Part shown: piece after piece, positions 1 through 8,456 of the stretch
How positions within the stretch are numbered: position 1 is the first letter of the stretch
Layout of the letters: every line of letters starts with the position of its first letter
Origin: Chryseobacterium taichungense
GTDB lineage: Bacteria > Bacteroidota > Bacteroidia > Flavobacteriales > Weeksellaceae
Direction: 5' to 3'
Assembly (NCBI RefSeq): GCF_900109935.1
Contig: NZ_FOBV01000006.1
Coordinates: 124,001-188,000, forward strand
Length of the DNA stretch: 64,000 bases
Notes under the pieces: model-generated
What the model was told of the DNA's origin: nothing
Seen by the model: only the letters and a program-made list of their open reading frames with translations
Database searches by the model: none
Translations under genes and position numbers: made by a program

Positions 1-197
1 CAGGAATTACATTTGACGGCGTAAAGTATACCGCTAAATTTGTAAGCGGAGGTGCTTTCTCATTAGACGGAGTGCATCTTACCGGTAGAGGATATGCTAT
101 CGTAGCCAACGAATTTATCAAATCAATCAACGCGAAGTACAGATCTACGCTTCCGCAGGTTGATGCCAATAAATATTCAGGAGTTACCTTTCCATAA
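1..197 (+). CDS. GDSL/SGNH-family hydrolase, C-terminal fragment
   Basis: Only the last 64 residues are in the window, read from base 3 to the TAA at 195-197. They contain DGVHLTGRGYAIVANEF. The D-x-x-H in this block (D22 and H25 of the fragment) matches block V of SGNH/GDSL esterases, which supplies the catalytic Asp and His. Bacteroidota have abundant secreted or outer-membrane GDSL lipases with this ending. The nucleophilic Ser block lies upstream of the window, so the substrate (lipid ester or acetylated glycan) cannot be judged. A strong terminator follows 22 bases after the stop, so this is the last gene of its transcript. Confidence 0.72.
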   Translation, partial: GITFDGVKYTAKFVSGGAFSLDGVHLTGRGYAIVANEFIKSINAKYRSTLPQVDANKYSGVTFP

Positions 198-219
198 TTT
201 GGATAAAATAAAAACTTAG

Positions 220-250
220 AAACCACAAGACATATTCTTGTGGTTTTTTT
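220..250 (+). terminator. Intrinsic terminator after the GDSL hydrolase
   Basis: A perfect 11-bp stem (AAACCACAAGA at 220-230 pairing with 236-246) with a 5-base loop runs straight into a T tract. It separates the hydrolase from prs. Confidence 0.9.
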
Positions 251-251
251 T

Positions 252-259
252 TAAATTTG
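252..259 (+). promoter_or_regulatory. Predicted -7 element (TAAATTTG) for prs
   Basis: TAAATTTG matches the Bacteroidota -7 consensus TAnnTTTG and lies 22 bases before the prs ATG, directly after the preceding terminator. No clear -33 TTG at 17-23 bases spacing was found, so only the -7 is supported. Confidence 0.5.
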
Positions 260-281
260 CAAAATCTTTTAAAAAGTAAAA

Positions 282-1220
282 ATGGCCCATCAGTTAAGTT
301 ATCTATTTTGTACAAGGACGAGTAAGGACTTGGCAGAGAAAATTGCCCAACATTACGGGAAAGAATTAGGAAAAATCAACTTTCAAACCTTCAGTGACGG
401 TGAATTTGAACCGGTATTAGACGAATCTGTAAGAGGAGGAAGGGTTTTCTTAATTGGTTCTACTTTTCCACCGGCGGATAATCTTTTAGAACTTCTTCTA
501 ATGATTGACGCAGCGAAAAGAGCCTCTGCGAAAAGCATTACGGTAGTACTTCCTTATTTCGGACTTGCCAGACAAGACAGAAAAGACAAACCAAGAGCGC
601 CCATCGGTGCTAAGCTTGTAGCCAATCTTTTAACGGCAGCAGGAGCAACAAGGATAATGACCATGGATCTCCATGCAGATCAGATCCAGGGATTCTTTGA
701 AATTCCGGTAGATCACCTGTATGCATCTACCATTTTTGTAGATTATATCCGAAATCTGAACCTTGAGAATCTTACGATTGCTTCACCCGATATGGGAGGT
801 GCGAAAAGAGCAAAAAACTATGCGGGCCACCTGGGTGCAGATGTAGTAATTGCCTATAAAGAAAGAAAAAAGGCAAATGTTGTAGAAGAGATGTTCCTTA
901 TCGGAGACGTTGTTGGTAAAAATGTTATTCTTATTGATGATATGATCGATACCGCAGGAACGCTGTGCAAAGCTGCAGATATCTTAATAGAAAAAGGAGC
1001 AAAAACAGTAAGGGCTATGGCTACTCACGGTGTTCTTTCAGGAAAGGCTTACGATAATATCGAAAATTCAAAACTATTGGAAGTTATTGTAACTGACTCA
1101 ATTCCTGTGAAAAATAATTTGTCATCTAAAATAAAAGTGCTATCTTGCGCCCCATTATTTGCGGACGTTATGAAGATGGTTCATGAGCATCAGTCAATTA
1201 GCAGTAAGTTTGTTATTTAA
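282..1220 (+). CDS. prs: Ribose-phosphate pyrophosphokinase (PRPP synthetase)
   Basis: This 312-residue protein transfers pyrophosphate from ATP to ribose 5-phosphate. The product, PRPP, is used for purine, pyrimidine, His, Trp and NAD synthesis in the cytosol. The N-terminal half has the family motifs FSDGE and ARQDRKDKPRAPI. The PRPP-binding loop VILIDDMIDTAGT is at residues 215-227. Length is normal for the class I family (about 310-320). The ATG start lies 22 bases after a good -7 element. rplY follows after 55 bases with no terminator between, so the two are probably co-transcribed. The prs to rplY/ctc order also occurs in other bacteria. Confidence 0.97.
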   Translation: MAHQLSYLFCTRTSKDLAEKIAQHYGKELGKINFQTFSDGEFEPVLDESVRGGRVFLIGSTFPPADNLLELLLMIDAAKRASAKSITVVLPYFGLARQDRKDKPRAPIGAKLVANLLTAAGATRIMTMDLHADQIQGFFEIPVDHLYASTIFVDYIRNLNLENLTIASPDMGGAKRAKNYAGHLGADVVIAYKERKKANVVEEMFLIGDVVGKNVILIDDMIDTAGTLCKAADILIEKGAKTVRAMATHGVLSGKAYDNIENSKLLEVIVTDSIPVKNNLSSKIKVLSCAPLFADVMKMVHEHQSISSKFVI

Positions 1221-1275
1221 TTGATATTTAGAGGTTTGCAAATTTAATTTTAAACAATTTTTTAAATTTTTATAA

Positions 1276-1923
1276 ATGAAATCTATTACAATTCAAGGTA
1301 CAAAAAGAGAAAGCGTGGGCAAAAAGTCTACAAAAGCTTTACGTGATGCTGAATTAGTTCCTTGTGTTGTTTACGGAGGTGGTGAGCCATTGAACTTCTC
1401 TGCAGAAGAGAAAGCGTTCAAAGGTTTGGTATATACTCCTGAAGCACACACGGTATCTATTGAGGTTGATGGTCAAACAATTCCGGCTGTTCTTCAGGAT
1501 ATTCAGTTCCACCCGATTACAGACAAAATTCTTCATGCAGATTTCTATCAGTTAGCTGACGATAAGCCAGTTATCATGGAAGTTCCTGTAAGAATTACAG
1601 GTCGTTCAAAAGGTGTTGTAGCTGGTGGTGTTCTTCGTCAGTCTTTCAGAAAACTGAAAGTGAAAGCAATCCCTGCTAACTTGCCTGATGAGATCGTTGT
1701 AGATGTTACTCCATTAAGAATCGGTAACAAACTTTACATCGGTGGTATCAAAACTGAAGGATTCTCTTTCATGCACCCGGACAATGCAGTTGTTGTAGCT
1801 GTTAAGATGTCTAGAAATGCAATGAAAGGTGGTGCTGCAGCGATGGATGATGAAGATGAAGAAGAAGTTGCAACTGAAGAAGGAGCAGCTCCGGCAGCAG
1901 AAGAAACTACTGCCGCAGAATAA
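1276..1923 (+). CDS. rplY: 50S ribosomal protein L25 / general stress protein Ctc
   Basis: This 215-residue protein is the long, two-domain form of bL25. An N-terminal 5S rRNA-binding domain (about residues 1-90, beginning [17 protein letters not shown]) is followed by a C-terminal TL5/Ctc beta domain (about 95-185). A low-complexity tail rich in Glu and Ala (about 190-215) closes the protein; such acidic tails are common in Bacteroidota L25. It binds 5S rRNA at the central protuberance of the large subunit. It follows prs closely and is closed by a strong terminator, suggesting a two-gene operon. Confidence 0.95.
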   Translation: MKSITIQGTKRESVGKKSTKALRDAELVPCVVYGGGEPLNFSAEEKAFKGLVYTPEAHTVSIEVDGQTIPAVLQDIQFHPITDKILHADFYQLADDKPVIMEVPVRITGRSKGVVAGGVLRQSFRKLKVKAIPANLPDEIVVDVTPLRIGNKLYIGGIKTEGFSFMHPDNAVVVAVKMSRNAMKGGAAAMDDEDEEEVATEEGAAPAAEETTAAE

Positions 1924-1947
1924 GAATTTCTTATCTGAACAATATAG

Positions 1948-1974
1948 AACCTGTCATTTTTGACAGGTTTTTTT
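1948..1974 (+). terminator. Intrinsic terminator after rplY
   Basis: A 9-bp perfect stem (AACCTGTCA pairing with TGACAGGTT), a TTTT loop and a run of T residues. Confidence 0.92.
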
Positions 1975-2292
1975 ATGACTAAATATTTGAAACAAAAGGA
2001 AATAAATGCTATTTTTTAATAAGAATCTTTGCGACCTTTTATAAGTGAAACGGCTTTGTGAACCTAACAGCATGAAGTAATCAAAAAACTTCGTGATCAT
2101 TGTGTTCAGACTTTAAGTTTTAGATAATATCGATGTCATTTGCTGAGTGGAATGCCTTGCGAACGAAACATTCACAATAAATTATGCATTCTTCGCAATC
2201 TTAATATTAAAAGAAAAATAAACATCTGGTCCATCGAATCTTTCTATCAGCTACCAAGTATCAACGATCGACTACAATCCGAAAAAAAGCCG
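1975..2292. other. Intergenic stretch without a supported gene
   Basis: This is about 320 bases between the rplY terminator and the sufS promoter. There is no ORF with family character on either strand and no RNA gene signature. Wording such as AATCTTTGCGACC and GGCTTTGTGAACC looks like degenerate dispersed repeat sequence often seen between flavobacterial genes; that resemblance is from memory only. Confidence 0.35.
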
Positions 2293-2300
2293 TAAATTTG
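2293..2300 (+). promoter_or_regulatory. Predicted -7 element (TAAATTTG) for sufS
   Basis: TAAATTTG fits TAnnTTTG and lies 43 bases before the sufS ATG. No convincing -33 TTG was seen. Confidence 0.45.
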
Positions 2301-2342
2301 AAGAGTTCTAAATAAGAACGTTTTAATTTAAATTTTTAATAA

Positions 2343-3563
2343 ATGTTTGACATTCAGGAAATCAGAAGTCAGTTTTCTATATTAGACAGGCAGGTGAACG
2401 GTAAGCCTTTGGTTTACTTAGATAATGCAGCAACATCCCAAAAACCAAATTCAGTTTTGGAGGTTTGGAATCGATATTACACAGAGCTTAATGCAAATGT
2501 ACATCGGGGAATTCATACATTAAGTCAGTTGGCAACTGAAGAAATGGAGCTTTCGAGAAGGAAAATTCAGAAATTCATCAATGCTAAACACGATTTCGAA
2601 GTAATTTTTACCAAAGGAACTACAGAAGGATTAAATCTTATCGCTTATATTTTAACGCAAAAGCTTAAAAAAGACGACGAGATTATTATTTCTTATCTGG
2701 AGCATCATTCCAATATTGTTCCGTGGCAGCTGCTTTGTGAAAGGACAGGAGCTAAGCTAAAAGTTATTCCGATTGATGAAAACGGTATTCTTCAGCTTGA
2801 TGTATTTGAGACTTTTTTAAGTGAAAAGACGAAAGTAGTTTCTGTAAATCAGGTCTCTAATGCGTTGGGAATCGTAAATCCGATTGAGGAAATTATTGCT
2901 AAAACAAGACAAAATACAGAGGCTTATATTGTAATTGACGGAGCCCAGTCTGCACCGCACTTTACCATTGATGTTCAGAAAATGGACTGTGATTTCTTCG
3001 TTTTTTCAGGTCATAAAATGTATGCTCCAATGGGAACCGGAATTCTGTACGGAAAACAGAATGTTCTTGAGGATTTACCTCCGTTTCATGGCGGAGGCGA
3101 AATGATTGCTACATGTTCTTTCGATGGAACAACGTATGCGCCGCTACCATTTAAATACGAAGCCGGAACACCAAATGTCGGCGGAAACATTGCCTTAGGT
3201 GCTGCCGTCGATTTCATTCAAAGAGTCGGACAGGAAAATATTCAGAATCATGAAAATGCCTTGTTGGAATACGCCCAAAGACAACTTTTAGAGTTGGAAG
3301 GAATTAAAATTTATGGTGAAAAGGCAAACAGAACGGGAGTTGTTTCTTTTAATCTGGAGGGTGTAGGTATTGCTTCCGACGTGGGAATGATATTGGATAA
3401 ATTAGGAATTGCAGTAAGAACCGGACATCACTGTACACAACCTATCATGGATTTCTTTAATATTGCAGGGACAGTAAGAGCGAGCTTTGCGGTTTATAAT
3501 AATTTTAATGAAATCGATCTTCTTGTGGAAGGAGTGAAAAAGGCTCAGAGAATGCTAAGTTGA
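2343..3563 (+). CDS. sufS: Cysteine desulfurase, SufS type
   Basis: This 406-residue PLP enzyme takes sulfur from cysteine as a persulfide for Fe-S cluster assembly by the SUF system. The PLP-binding lysine is K225 in SGHKMYAP. The catalytic cysteine is C364 in RTGHHCTQP, the same position and context as E. coli SufS (group II desulfurase). HRGIHTLS and the C-terminal GTVRASFAVYN also fit. No other suf genes are in the window; the rest of the system may lie elsewhere or beyond the edge. The gene has its own -7 element and a strong terminator, so it is probably transcribed alone. Confidence 0.95.
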   Translation: MFDIQEIRSQFSILDRQVNGKPLVYLDNAATSQKPNSVLEVWNRYYTELNANVHRGIHTLSQLATEEMELSRRKIQKFINAKHDFEVIFTKGTTEGLNLIAYILTQKLKKDDEIIISYLEHHSNIVPWQLLCERTGAKLKVIPIDENGILQLDVFETFLSEKTKVVSVNQVSNALGIVNPIEEIIAKTRQNTEAYIVIDGAQSAPHFTIDVQKMDCDFFVFSGHKMYAPMGTGILYGKQNVLEDLPPFHGGGEMIATCSFDGTTYAPLPFKYEAGTPNVGGNIALGAAVDFIQRVGQENIQNHENALLEYAQRQLLELEGIKIYGEKANRTGVVSFNLEGVGIASDVGMILDKLGIAVRTGHHCTQPIMDFFNIAGTVRASFAVYNNFNEIDLLVEGVKKAQRMLS

Positions 3564-3586
3564 TTTTTCTTTCTTTAAAAAATAGA

Positions 3587-3625
3587 AATACCCGGGCGGA
3601 AATTTTTCCGCCCGGGTATTTTTTT
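3587..3625 (+). terminator. Intrinsic terminator after sufS
   Basis: A long GC-rich stem (AATACCCGGGCGGAA and its complement) around an AT loop, followed by TTTTTT. Confidence 0.93.
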
Positions 3626-3653
3626 AGTAAATATTTAAAAAAAATTTACTGAT

Positions 3654-3683
3654 TTGTAACCTTTTCGATTTTTTACTGTCTTA
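3654..3683 (+). promoter_or_regulatory. Predicted ECF-sigma-type promoter (TTGTAACC ... TGTCTTA)
   Basis: TTGTAACC at 3654-3661 and TGTCTTA at 3677-3683 are separated by about 15 bases and lie 20 bases before the sigma-factor ATG. The GTAAC(C) box and the GTC box at this spacing are the usual shape of ECF sigma promoters and unlike TAnnTTTG. Autoregulation by the sigma factor encoded next is inferred. Confidence 0.55.
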
Positions 3684-3702
3684 CTATTAGAAACAAATAA
3701 TT

Positions 3703-4263
3703 ATGAAACTTTTGTTCGGAAATAAAAAAGATGATTTGCTCAGCCGCCTCAAAAAACAGGATCCGGCTGCACAGAAAATTTTTTATGATCAGAATGTAAA
3801 AAAATACCTGAGTGTCAGCAGAAGCTACATCAACGATCTTTATCAGGCTGAAGACTGTGTGATCAAAGCATTTTGCAAAATTTTTAAAAGCATTGAAAGT
3901 TTCCGGGGAGAAGGAAGCTTTGAAGGATGGGGAAGAAGAATAGTGGTAAATGAGTGTCTCAACTTTATTAAAAGTCATAAAACCGTTTTTTATCTGGAAG
4001 ACATCAATCCTAACTATCCGGAAGAAATTCAGGAAGAGCAAATTGATTTTAATTTTAATGTACAGGAACTTCTTGATCAGCTACCCGATGCCTACAGAAT
4101 GGTTTTCAATCTTTATGTACTTGAAGACTACTCGCATCAGGAAATTGCAGAAACATTACAGATTTCTACGGCAGTAAGCAAAACTCAGCTGTTCAGGGCA
4201 AAGGAAAAAATGAGGAAAATTTATCATCAGCAACAAAAAAAATTACAAAATGAAAACTTCTAA
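3703..4263 (+). CDS. RNA polymerase sigma factor, ECF (sigma-70) family
   Basis: This 186-residue protein has sigma region 2 at about residues 20-90 (YLSVSRSYINDLYQAEDCVIKAF, then FRGEGSFEGWGRRIVVNECLN). Region 4 is at about 120-178 (LLDQLPDAYRMVFNLYVLEDYSHQEIAE followed by the recognition helix ISTAVSKTQLFRAKEKM). It would direct RNA polymerase to a small regulon. The stop overlaps the next start by 14 bases, so translation is coupled to the single-pass membrane protein downstream, as in sigma/anti-sigma pairs. The upstream promoter looks ECF-dependent. The inducing signal is unknown; a cell-envelope signal is inferred from the operon partners. Confidence 0.9.
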   Translation: MKLLFGNKKDDLLSRLKKQDPAAQKIFYDQNVKKYLSVSRSYINDLYQAEDCVIKAFCKIFKSIESFRGEGSFEGWGRRIVVNECLNFIKSHKTVFYLEDINPNYPEEIQEEQIDFNFNVQELLDQLPDAYRMVFNLYVLEDYSHQEIAETLQISTAVSKTQLFRAKEKMRKIYHQQQKKLQNENF

Positions 4264-4864
4264 AAACACAATAGAATACCAGATCAGAAAACAGATCGAA
4301 GAACGGGAAATTACCCCTTCGCGGAATCTTTGGTCAGAAATAGAAAATCATAAGGAAAAAAAGATTTCATCAAAAGTCAATTGGTTTCTGATAGCAGCGT
4401 GTCTGATTTTAACATTCAGTTTAGGAATAGTACTCTTTTTTAATCAGGATAATCAGGTGACTGAGAAAAACGGAAATATTGCAAAGGTTGGTAAGACTGA
4501 AGTTCAGCTTCCTGCACAGAATGAGTTTCAGGAGAAACCTGCAGAATTAATCATTAAAAATAATGAACAAAAAATTGCAGTGGAAAAGATTTCAACAGAT
4601 CATAAAAAAGTTCTGAAGGAATCACCGGCTGTTATAAACGATGAACTGCCTTCAATACAGCAAAATTCAGCACATATCGTATCAGAAATCTTACCTGCTG
4701 AGCCGTCTAAAGTTATTGCGCAATCCGATTCAACTAAATTGCAGGTGAAAAAGAAACGTTATGTTGATCCTTCAACACTTCTTTTTTCAGTAGAACATAA
4801 AGATGTTATTGAAAAAACAAAAGGGAAAAGCAATGTAGCAAGCATTGATCTGAACGAAAAATAA
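4250..4864 (+). CDS. Single-pass membrane protein, probable anti-sigma partner
   Basis: This 204-residue protein has a cytoplasmic N-terminal part (1-43), one transmembrane helix at about 44-64 (FLIAACLILTFSLGIVLFF), and a polar, low-complexity periplasmic part rich in Lys, Glu, Gln and Ser. It overlaps the sigma gene by 14 bases. Position and topology match the anti-sigma partner of flavobacterial ECF sigma factors, but no zinc-binding HxxxCxxC motif is present and the N-terminus is short. The anti-sigma role is therefore inference from context. The periplasmic tail may contact the envelope protein encoded next. Confidence 0.6.
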   Translation: MKTSKNTIEYQIRKQIEEREITPSRNLWSEIENHKEKKISSKVNWFLIAACLILTFSLGIVLFFNQDNQVTEKNGNIAKVGKTEVQLPAQNEFQEKPAELIIKNNEQKIAVEKISTDHKKVLKESPAVINDELPSIQQNSAHIVSEILPAEPSKVIAQSDSTKLQVKKKRYVDPSTLLFSVEHKDVIEKTKGKSNVASIDLNEK

Positions 4865-4897
4865 ATCAATTGTAAAACAATTAAAAACTATTATAAT

Positions 4898-5935
4898 ATG
4901 ATCAAGAAATTTATCATGATGGGTGGGCTATGCCTATTGTCTACAGCGATATTCGCTCAAAAAAAGCCGGTATTCAATCTTCAGCCAAAAGAAGATACCG
5001 AAGTGAGCCCAATTGTAAAAGAAAAGGTGGACGAATATGCAAAAAAGATTGATACGATCATTAAAGAGGAAAAGAAGCTGATGGAAGCCGAGCTAACTGA
5101 GCTTCAGTCTAAAAATCTCTCTAAAGCAGAATTTGACGAACAAAAATCATTGATTGCCAGCCGTTATTCTGAGAAAATAGATCAGAGAATTGAAGAATTG
5201 GGCTTTGATATGGATGCCGTTATTCAAAAGCAGGTTCGATATTCTCTTCTTAATTCTGATGTCACTTCTAATGAGGAATTGAAGGAAAAGCTGTTGAAAA
5301 AATTCAGACCAACAAAAGAACTTACGCCTTATATTTCTTATTCTATTATGAATCTTACAAACGATAAGGCGGATAATGCTTTGGATAACAATCTTCGCTA
5401 TGCCGGAAATTTTGAGTTTGGACTTAAATTCAATTATCAATTCGGCAGAACGAGTCCGTGGGGATTAATTTCCGGAATCGGGTTTTCATGGAGAACTTTG
5501 ATTATTGATAACGATATGTTTGTGGCAAAAGATGCCAATTCCAATGTGTATCTGGCAAATTATGAAAAAGGATTGAGCAAAAGTAAACTCAGAACAGGCT
5601 ATATAATCGTTCCGCTGGGGCTGCAGTATAATTTTTCAAAGTTGAAAAATGCTGGTCTGGATGTGCAGTACAGAGATTATTCACATGGATTTAAAGTAGG
5701 AGCCAATATCTACGGAGGTGTAAAAATGTCTACCAATAATATTATCAAAGGAGAAGGGATAAGTGATAGAGATAGAAGTGATTATCGGGTAAGTCCGTTT
5801 ATTTACGGAGGACAGTTTACAGTTTCTTACGATGATTTCAGCATCTTTGTTAAAAAAGATTTCGGAAATTTCTTTAAAAGCGGAACCTTTGAAAACGATA
5901 AAGCTTTAACTTTCGGAGTAGCACTCTGGTGGTAA
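4898..5935 (+). CDS. Exported protein with coiled-coil and beta-rich C-terminus, unknown function
   Basis: This 345-residue protein has a signal peptide (residues 1-20, ending IFA before QKKP). Residues about 35-115 are charged and helical (KVDEYAKKIDTIIKEEKKLMEAELTEL), probably a coiled coil. From about 140 on, alternating aromatic and glycine-rich strands (YAGNFEFGLKFNYQFG, FGVALWW at the end) look like an outer-membrane beta-barrel, and the terminal aromatic W supports this. It is the third gene of the sigma operon (33 bases after the second) and ends at a strong terminator. It may be the sensor or main output of the operon. The function is not recognised. Confidence 0.65.
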   Translation: MIKKFIMMGGLCLLSTAIFAQKKPVFNLQPKEDTEVSPIVKEKVDEYAKKIDTIIKEEKKLMEAELTELQSKNLSKAEFDEQKSLIASRYSEKIDQRIEELGFDMDAVIQKQVRYSLLNSDVTSNEELKEKLLKKFRPTKELTPYISYSIMNLTNDKADNALDNNLRYAGNFEFGLKFNYQFGRTSPWGLISGIGFSWRTLIIDNDMFVAKDANSNVYLANYEKGLSKSKLRTGYIIVPLGLQYNFSKLKNAGLDVQYRDYSHGFKVGANIYGGVKMSTNNIIKGEGISDRDRSDYRVSPFIYGGQFTVSYDDFSIFVKKDFGNFFKSGTFENDKALTFGVALWW

Positions 5936-5958
5936 TGCGCACATTCATTTATTAACAA

Positions 5959-5986
5959 AAAACGCCCGGAAATTTCCGGGCGTTTT
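5959..5986. terminator. Bidirectional terminator between convergent genes
   Basis: AAAACGCCCGGAAA pairs perfectly with TTTCCGGGCGTTTT. It has A/T tracts on both sides, so it can serve both the + strand envelope gene and fumC on the - strand. Confidence 0.92.
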
Positions 5987-6017
5987 CTTACAATATTAAC
6001 TTTTTAAATTTAATTTT

Positions 6018-7412
6018 TTATTTCAGGCTTCCTACCATGTCCTCAGGTTTCACCCATTCATCAAACTGTTCGGCGGTTAAAAGTCCAAGATTTACGGCTT
6101 CTTCTTTTAATCTTGTTCCGTTTTTGTGGGCTGTTTTTGCAATTTTAGCCGCGTTCTCGTACCCGATATGTGTATTTAATGCAGTGACAAGCATTAATGA
6201 CTTATCAACAAGCTCTTTAATTCTTTCATGATTAGGTTCAATTCCCACAGCACAATGATCGTTAAATGAAATACAGGCGTCAGCAATCAATTGAGCGGAT
6301 TGTAAAAAATTAAAAGCCATCACCGGTTTGAAAACATTAAGTTCATAATTTCCCTGCGTTCCTGCAAAAGAGATTGTAGTGTCATTTCCTAAAACCTGAG
6401 CACAAACCATTGTCATTGCTTCATTTTGGGTAGGATTTACTTTTCCCGGCATAATGGATGATCCCGGTTCGTTCTCCGGAATGTGGATTTCCCCGATTCC
6501 AGAGCGTGGTCCCGATGCCAGTAATCTGATATCCTGAGCAATTTTAAATAATGAAACGGCCAGCTGTTTCAAAGCGCCGTGAGATTCAACAATTGCATCG
6601 TGGGCGGCCAGTGCTTCAAACTTATTTTCTGCTGTTACGAAAGGATGATTGGTGAATTTCGCAATGTATTCAGCTACTTTTACATCATAGCCTTTCGGAG
6701 TGTTCAGTCCTGTTCCTACTGCGGTTCCTCCCAAAGCCAGTTCTGAAAGATGTGGGAGTGTATTTTTTAAAGCTTTTATACCATAATTCAACTGAGCAAC
6801 GTATCCTGAAAATTCCTGTCCTAAAGTCAATGGTGTGGCATCCATCAAATGGGTTCTCCCGATTTTAACAATATCTTTGAAGGCTTCCGACTTTTCGGCT
6901 AACGTATCTCGTAATTTCTCAACCGCAGGAATAGTAACCTCTACAACTTTACGATAGGCTGCGATATGCATTGCTGTTGGATAAGTATCGTTGGACGACT
7001 GTGATTTATTGACATCATCATTAGGATGGATTTCCGACTTTTCTCCCAATGTGCCACCGTTGTTTACATGTGCTCTGTTTGAAATGACCTCATTCACATT
7101 CATATTGGACTGTGTTCCTGAGCCGGTTTGCCAGATCACTAGAGGAAATTGATCGTTTAATTTCCCTTCTAATATTTCATCACATACTTTTGCGATCAGA
7201 TCTCTTTTTTCAACAGGCAGGACTCCCAGGTCCGTGTTGGTAAAAGCAGCGGCCTTTTTTAAATAAGCAAAAGCTTCAATGATTTCATGAGGCATAGAGC
7301 CTTCCGGACCGATTTTGAAATTATTTCTGGAACGTTCGGTCTGGGCGCCCCAAAACTTGTTGGCAGGAACCTGCACTTCACCCATGGTGTCTTTTTCTAT
7401 TCTGTAATTCAT
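6018..7412 (-). CDS. fumC: Fumarate hydratase class II
   Basis: This 464-residue enzyme of the aspartase/fumarase superfamily interconverts fumarate and malate in the TCA cycle. It is iron-free and oxygen-stable. The family signature [15 protein letters not shown] is at about residues 312-326. Other conserved blocks are [20 protein letters not shown] and [17 protein letters not shown]. Length matches FumC (about 460-467). It is divergent from an unrelated class I fumarase 1 kb away, so this locus encodes both isofunctional enzymes. No TAnnTTTG could be found on the - strand in the 180 bases upstream. Confidence 0.97.
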   Translation of the reverse strand: MNYRIEKDTMGEVQVPANKFWGAQTERSRNNFKIGPEGSMPHEIIEAFAYLKKAAAFTNTDLGVLPVEKRDLIAKVCDEILEGKLNDQFPLVIWQTGSGTQSNMNVNEVISNRAHVNNGGTLGEKSEIHPNDDVNKSQSSNDTYPTAMHIAAYRKVVEVTIPAVEKLRDTLAEKSEAFKDIVKIGRTHLMDATPLTLGQEFSGYVAQLNYGIKALKNTLPHLSELALGGTAVGTGLNTPKGYDVKVAEYIAKFTNHPFVTAENKFEALAAHDAIVESHGALKQLAVSLFKIAQDIRLLASGPRSGIGEIHIPENEPGSSIMPGKVNPTQNEAMTMVCAQVLGNDTTISFAGTQGNYELNVFKPVMAFNFLQSAQLIADACISFNDHCAVGIEPNHERIKELVDKSLMLVTALNTHIGYENAAKIAKTAHKNGTRLKEEAVNLGLLTAEQFDEWVKPEDMVGSLK

Positions 7413-7594
7413 TGTGATGGAAATTTAATTTAACCACAAAAGGCATAAAAGATTCAGTTTAAATTTTAAGATTGGACTTTGTTCTTTATTTTCAAAGGTT
7501 TTTAACTTAAAACTTATATGACTAATGTGTCAAAAATCTTTTGTGACTTTTTTGCTTTAAAAAGTTTTCATAAAGTTAAACATTGCACGACAAA
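7413..7594. other. fumC upstream region
   Basis: This AT-rich sequence between the fumC start and the first direct-repeat copy must contain the fumC promoter, but I see no consensus -7 element, hairpin or ORF in it. Confidence 0.3.
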
Positions 7595-7656
7595 CTCACA
7601 ATTTATATTCATTATAAATATCAATCTAAGTCTCTGATTTTACTCATGTTCTTTCG
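7595..7656 (+). repeat. 62-bp direct repeat, copy 1
   Basis: It matches 59 of 62 bases with 8360-8421 (offset exactly 765). It has the same orientation and the same CTAAGTCTCTGATTTTACTC core. Copy 2 is the region just upstream of the class I fumarase, so copy 1 looks like a duplicated piece of that upstream region. Confidence 0.9.
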
Positions 7657-7757
7657 TGTGTGCTTTGAAGAATGAAAAAGATAAATTGAATATGGATATC
7701 TTGAAAAAAATATTTATTAAATAACAGGAATCTATTCAATAAGCAAATTCAAGTTAA

Positions 7758-7799
7758 TTTTATTTAGCAAAAAATAAAAATTATTTTTGCTAAATAAAA
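7758..7799. repeat. 16-bp perfect inverted repeat, AT-rich
   Basis: TTTTATTTAGCAAAAA at 7758-7773 is exactly complementary to 7784-7799 with a 10-base loop. It lies in the segment between the two direct-repeat copies. It could be a weak bidirectional terminator or an operator; it is not adjacent to a stop codon. Confidence 0.75.
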
Positions 7800-7961
7800 C
7801 ATAAAAATGATGAAACTCTTAAACTAAAATGCAGATAGTTTCAAGCTTGGTAATTATCTGCAAAAATAACACAAGCTACAATTGTAATAATTTATATAGT
7901 TGATTTAATATTACATCTTTATTTGTTGCTCATAGACAATGAAATAAATTACTTAACACAA

Positions 7962-8324
7962 ATGAAAACTGATCTTATATTACTATTTTTTGTTTTATTC
8001 TCTTTTGGCTCATGCATATCTGATGAAGAGAGCGCAAGACAAGTAAATTCTGGATTTCAAGGTAATTGGTCTGGCAACTTTACAGGAGACGATAATGGTT
8101 CAGTCACATTTGTAGTGCAAAAAGAAGGCACAATTGTCGGTGAAATTAACTTGCTTCCAAGCAATATAAAAGAATCAATAAATGGCTACGTCAATTTTGA
8201 TGGAAAATTTGATATGAATACAAAAAGTAATTATAGATTTTCAGGTTATTTAAAGGATTCTAAAAGTAATGGAATCTGGACAAAGAATAACCTAACAGGT
8301 AATTTTAGTTTTCAAAAAGAGTAA
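7962..8324 (+). CDS. Small predicted lipoprotein, unknown function
   Basis: The ATG at 7962 is chosen over 7923 because it gives a clean lipoprotein signal: MKTDLILLFFVLFSFGSC, with the lipid-modified Cys at residue 18. The mature part (about 100 residues) is beta-rich, with GNWSGNFTGDDNGSVTF and GIWTKNNLTGNFSF. Similar W-S-G-x-(F/Y) repeats occur in small secreted Bacteroidota proteins; a relationship is only suggested. It is very AT-rich compared with its neighbours and sits alone between 62-bp direct repeats, splitting the space between two divergent fumarase genes, as if inserted. No clear promoter or terminator was found. Confidence 0.6.
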   Translation: MKTDLILLFFVLFSFGSCISDEESARQVNSGFQGNWSGNFTGDDNGSVTFVVQKEGTIVGEINLLPSNIKESINGYVNFDGKFDMNTKSNYRFSGYLKDSKSNGIWTKNNLTGNFSFQKE

Positions 8325-8359
8325 AATGGAATAGAGAACTGAGAATTATACCTAAATAT

Positions 8360-8421
8360 CTCACAATTTATAATCATTATAAATATCGATCTAAGTCTCT
8401 GATTTTACTCATGTTTTTTCG
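8360..8421 (+). repeat. 62-bp direct repeat, copy 2
   Basis: This partner of 7595-7656 differs at three positions. It ends 9 bases before the class I fumarase -7 element, so it probably contains the native upstream promoter region of that gene. Confidence 0.9.
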
Positions 8422-8429
8422 CGATGTTT

Positions 8430-8437
8430 TATTTTTG
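8430..8437 (+). promoter_or_regulatory. Predicted -7 element (TATTTTTG) for class I fumarase
   Basis: TATTTTTG fits TAnnTTTG and lies 20 bases before the ATG at 8457. It overlaps the possible upstream start at 8424, which argues for the later start. Confidence 0.55.
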
Positions 8438-8456
8438 CACCGAAATAAAAAGAAGA

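Noticed and set aside
8424..8456. Upstream start of the class I fumarase (11 extra residues)
   Set aside because: The -7 element TATTTTTG lies inside it, and the family begins at [11 protein letters not shown].
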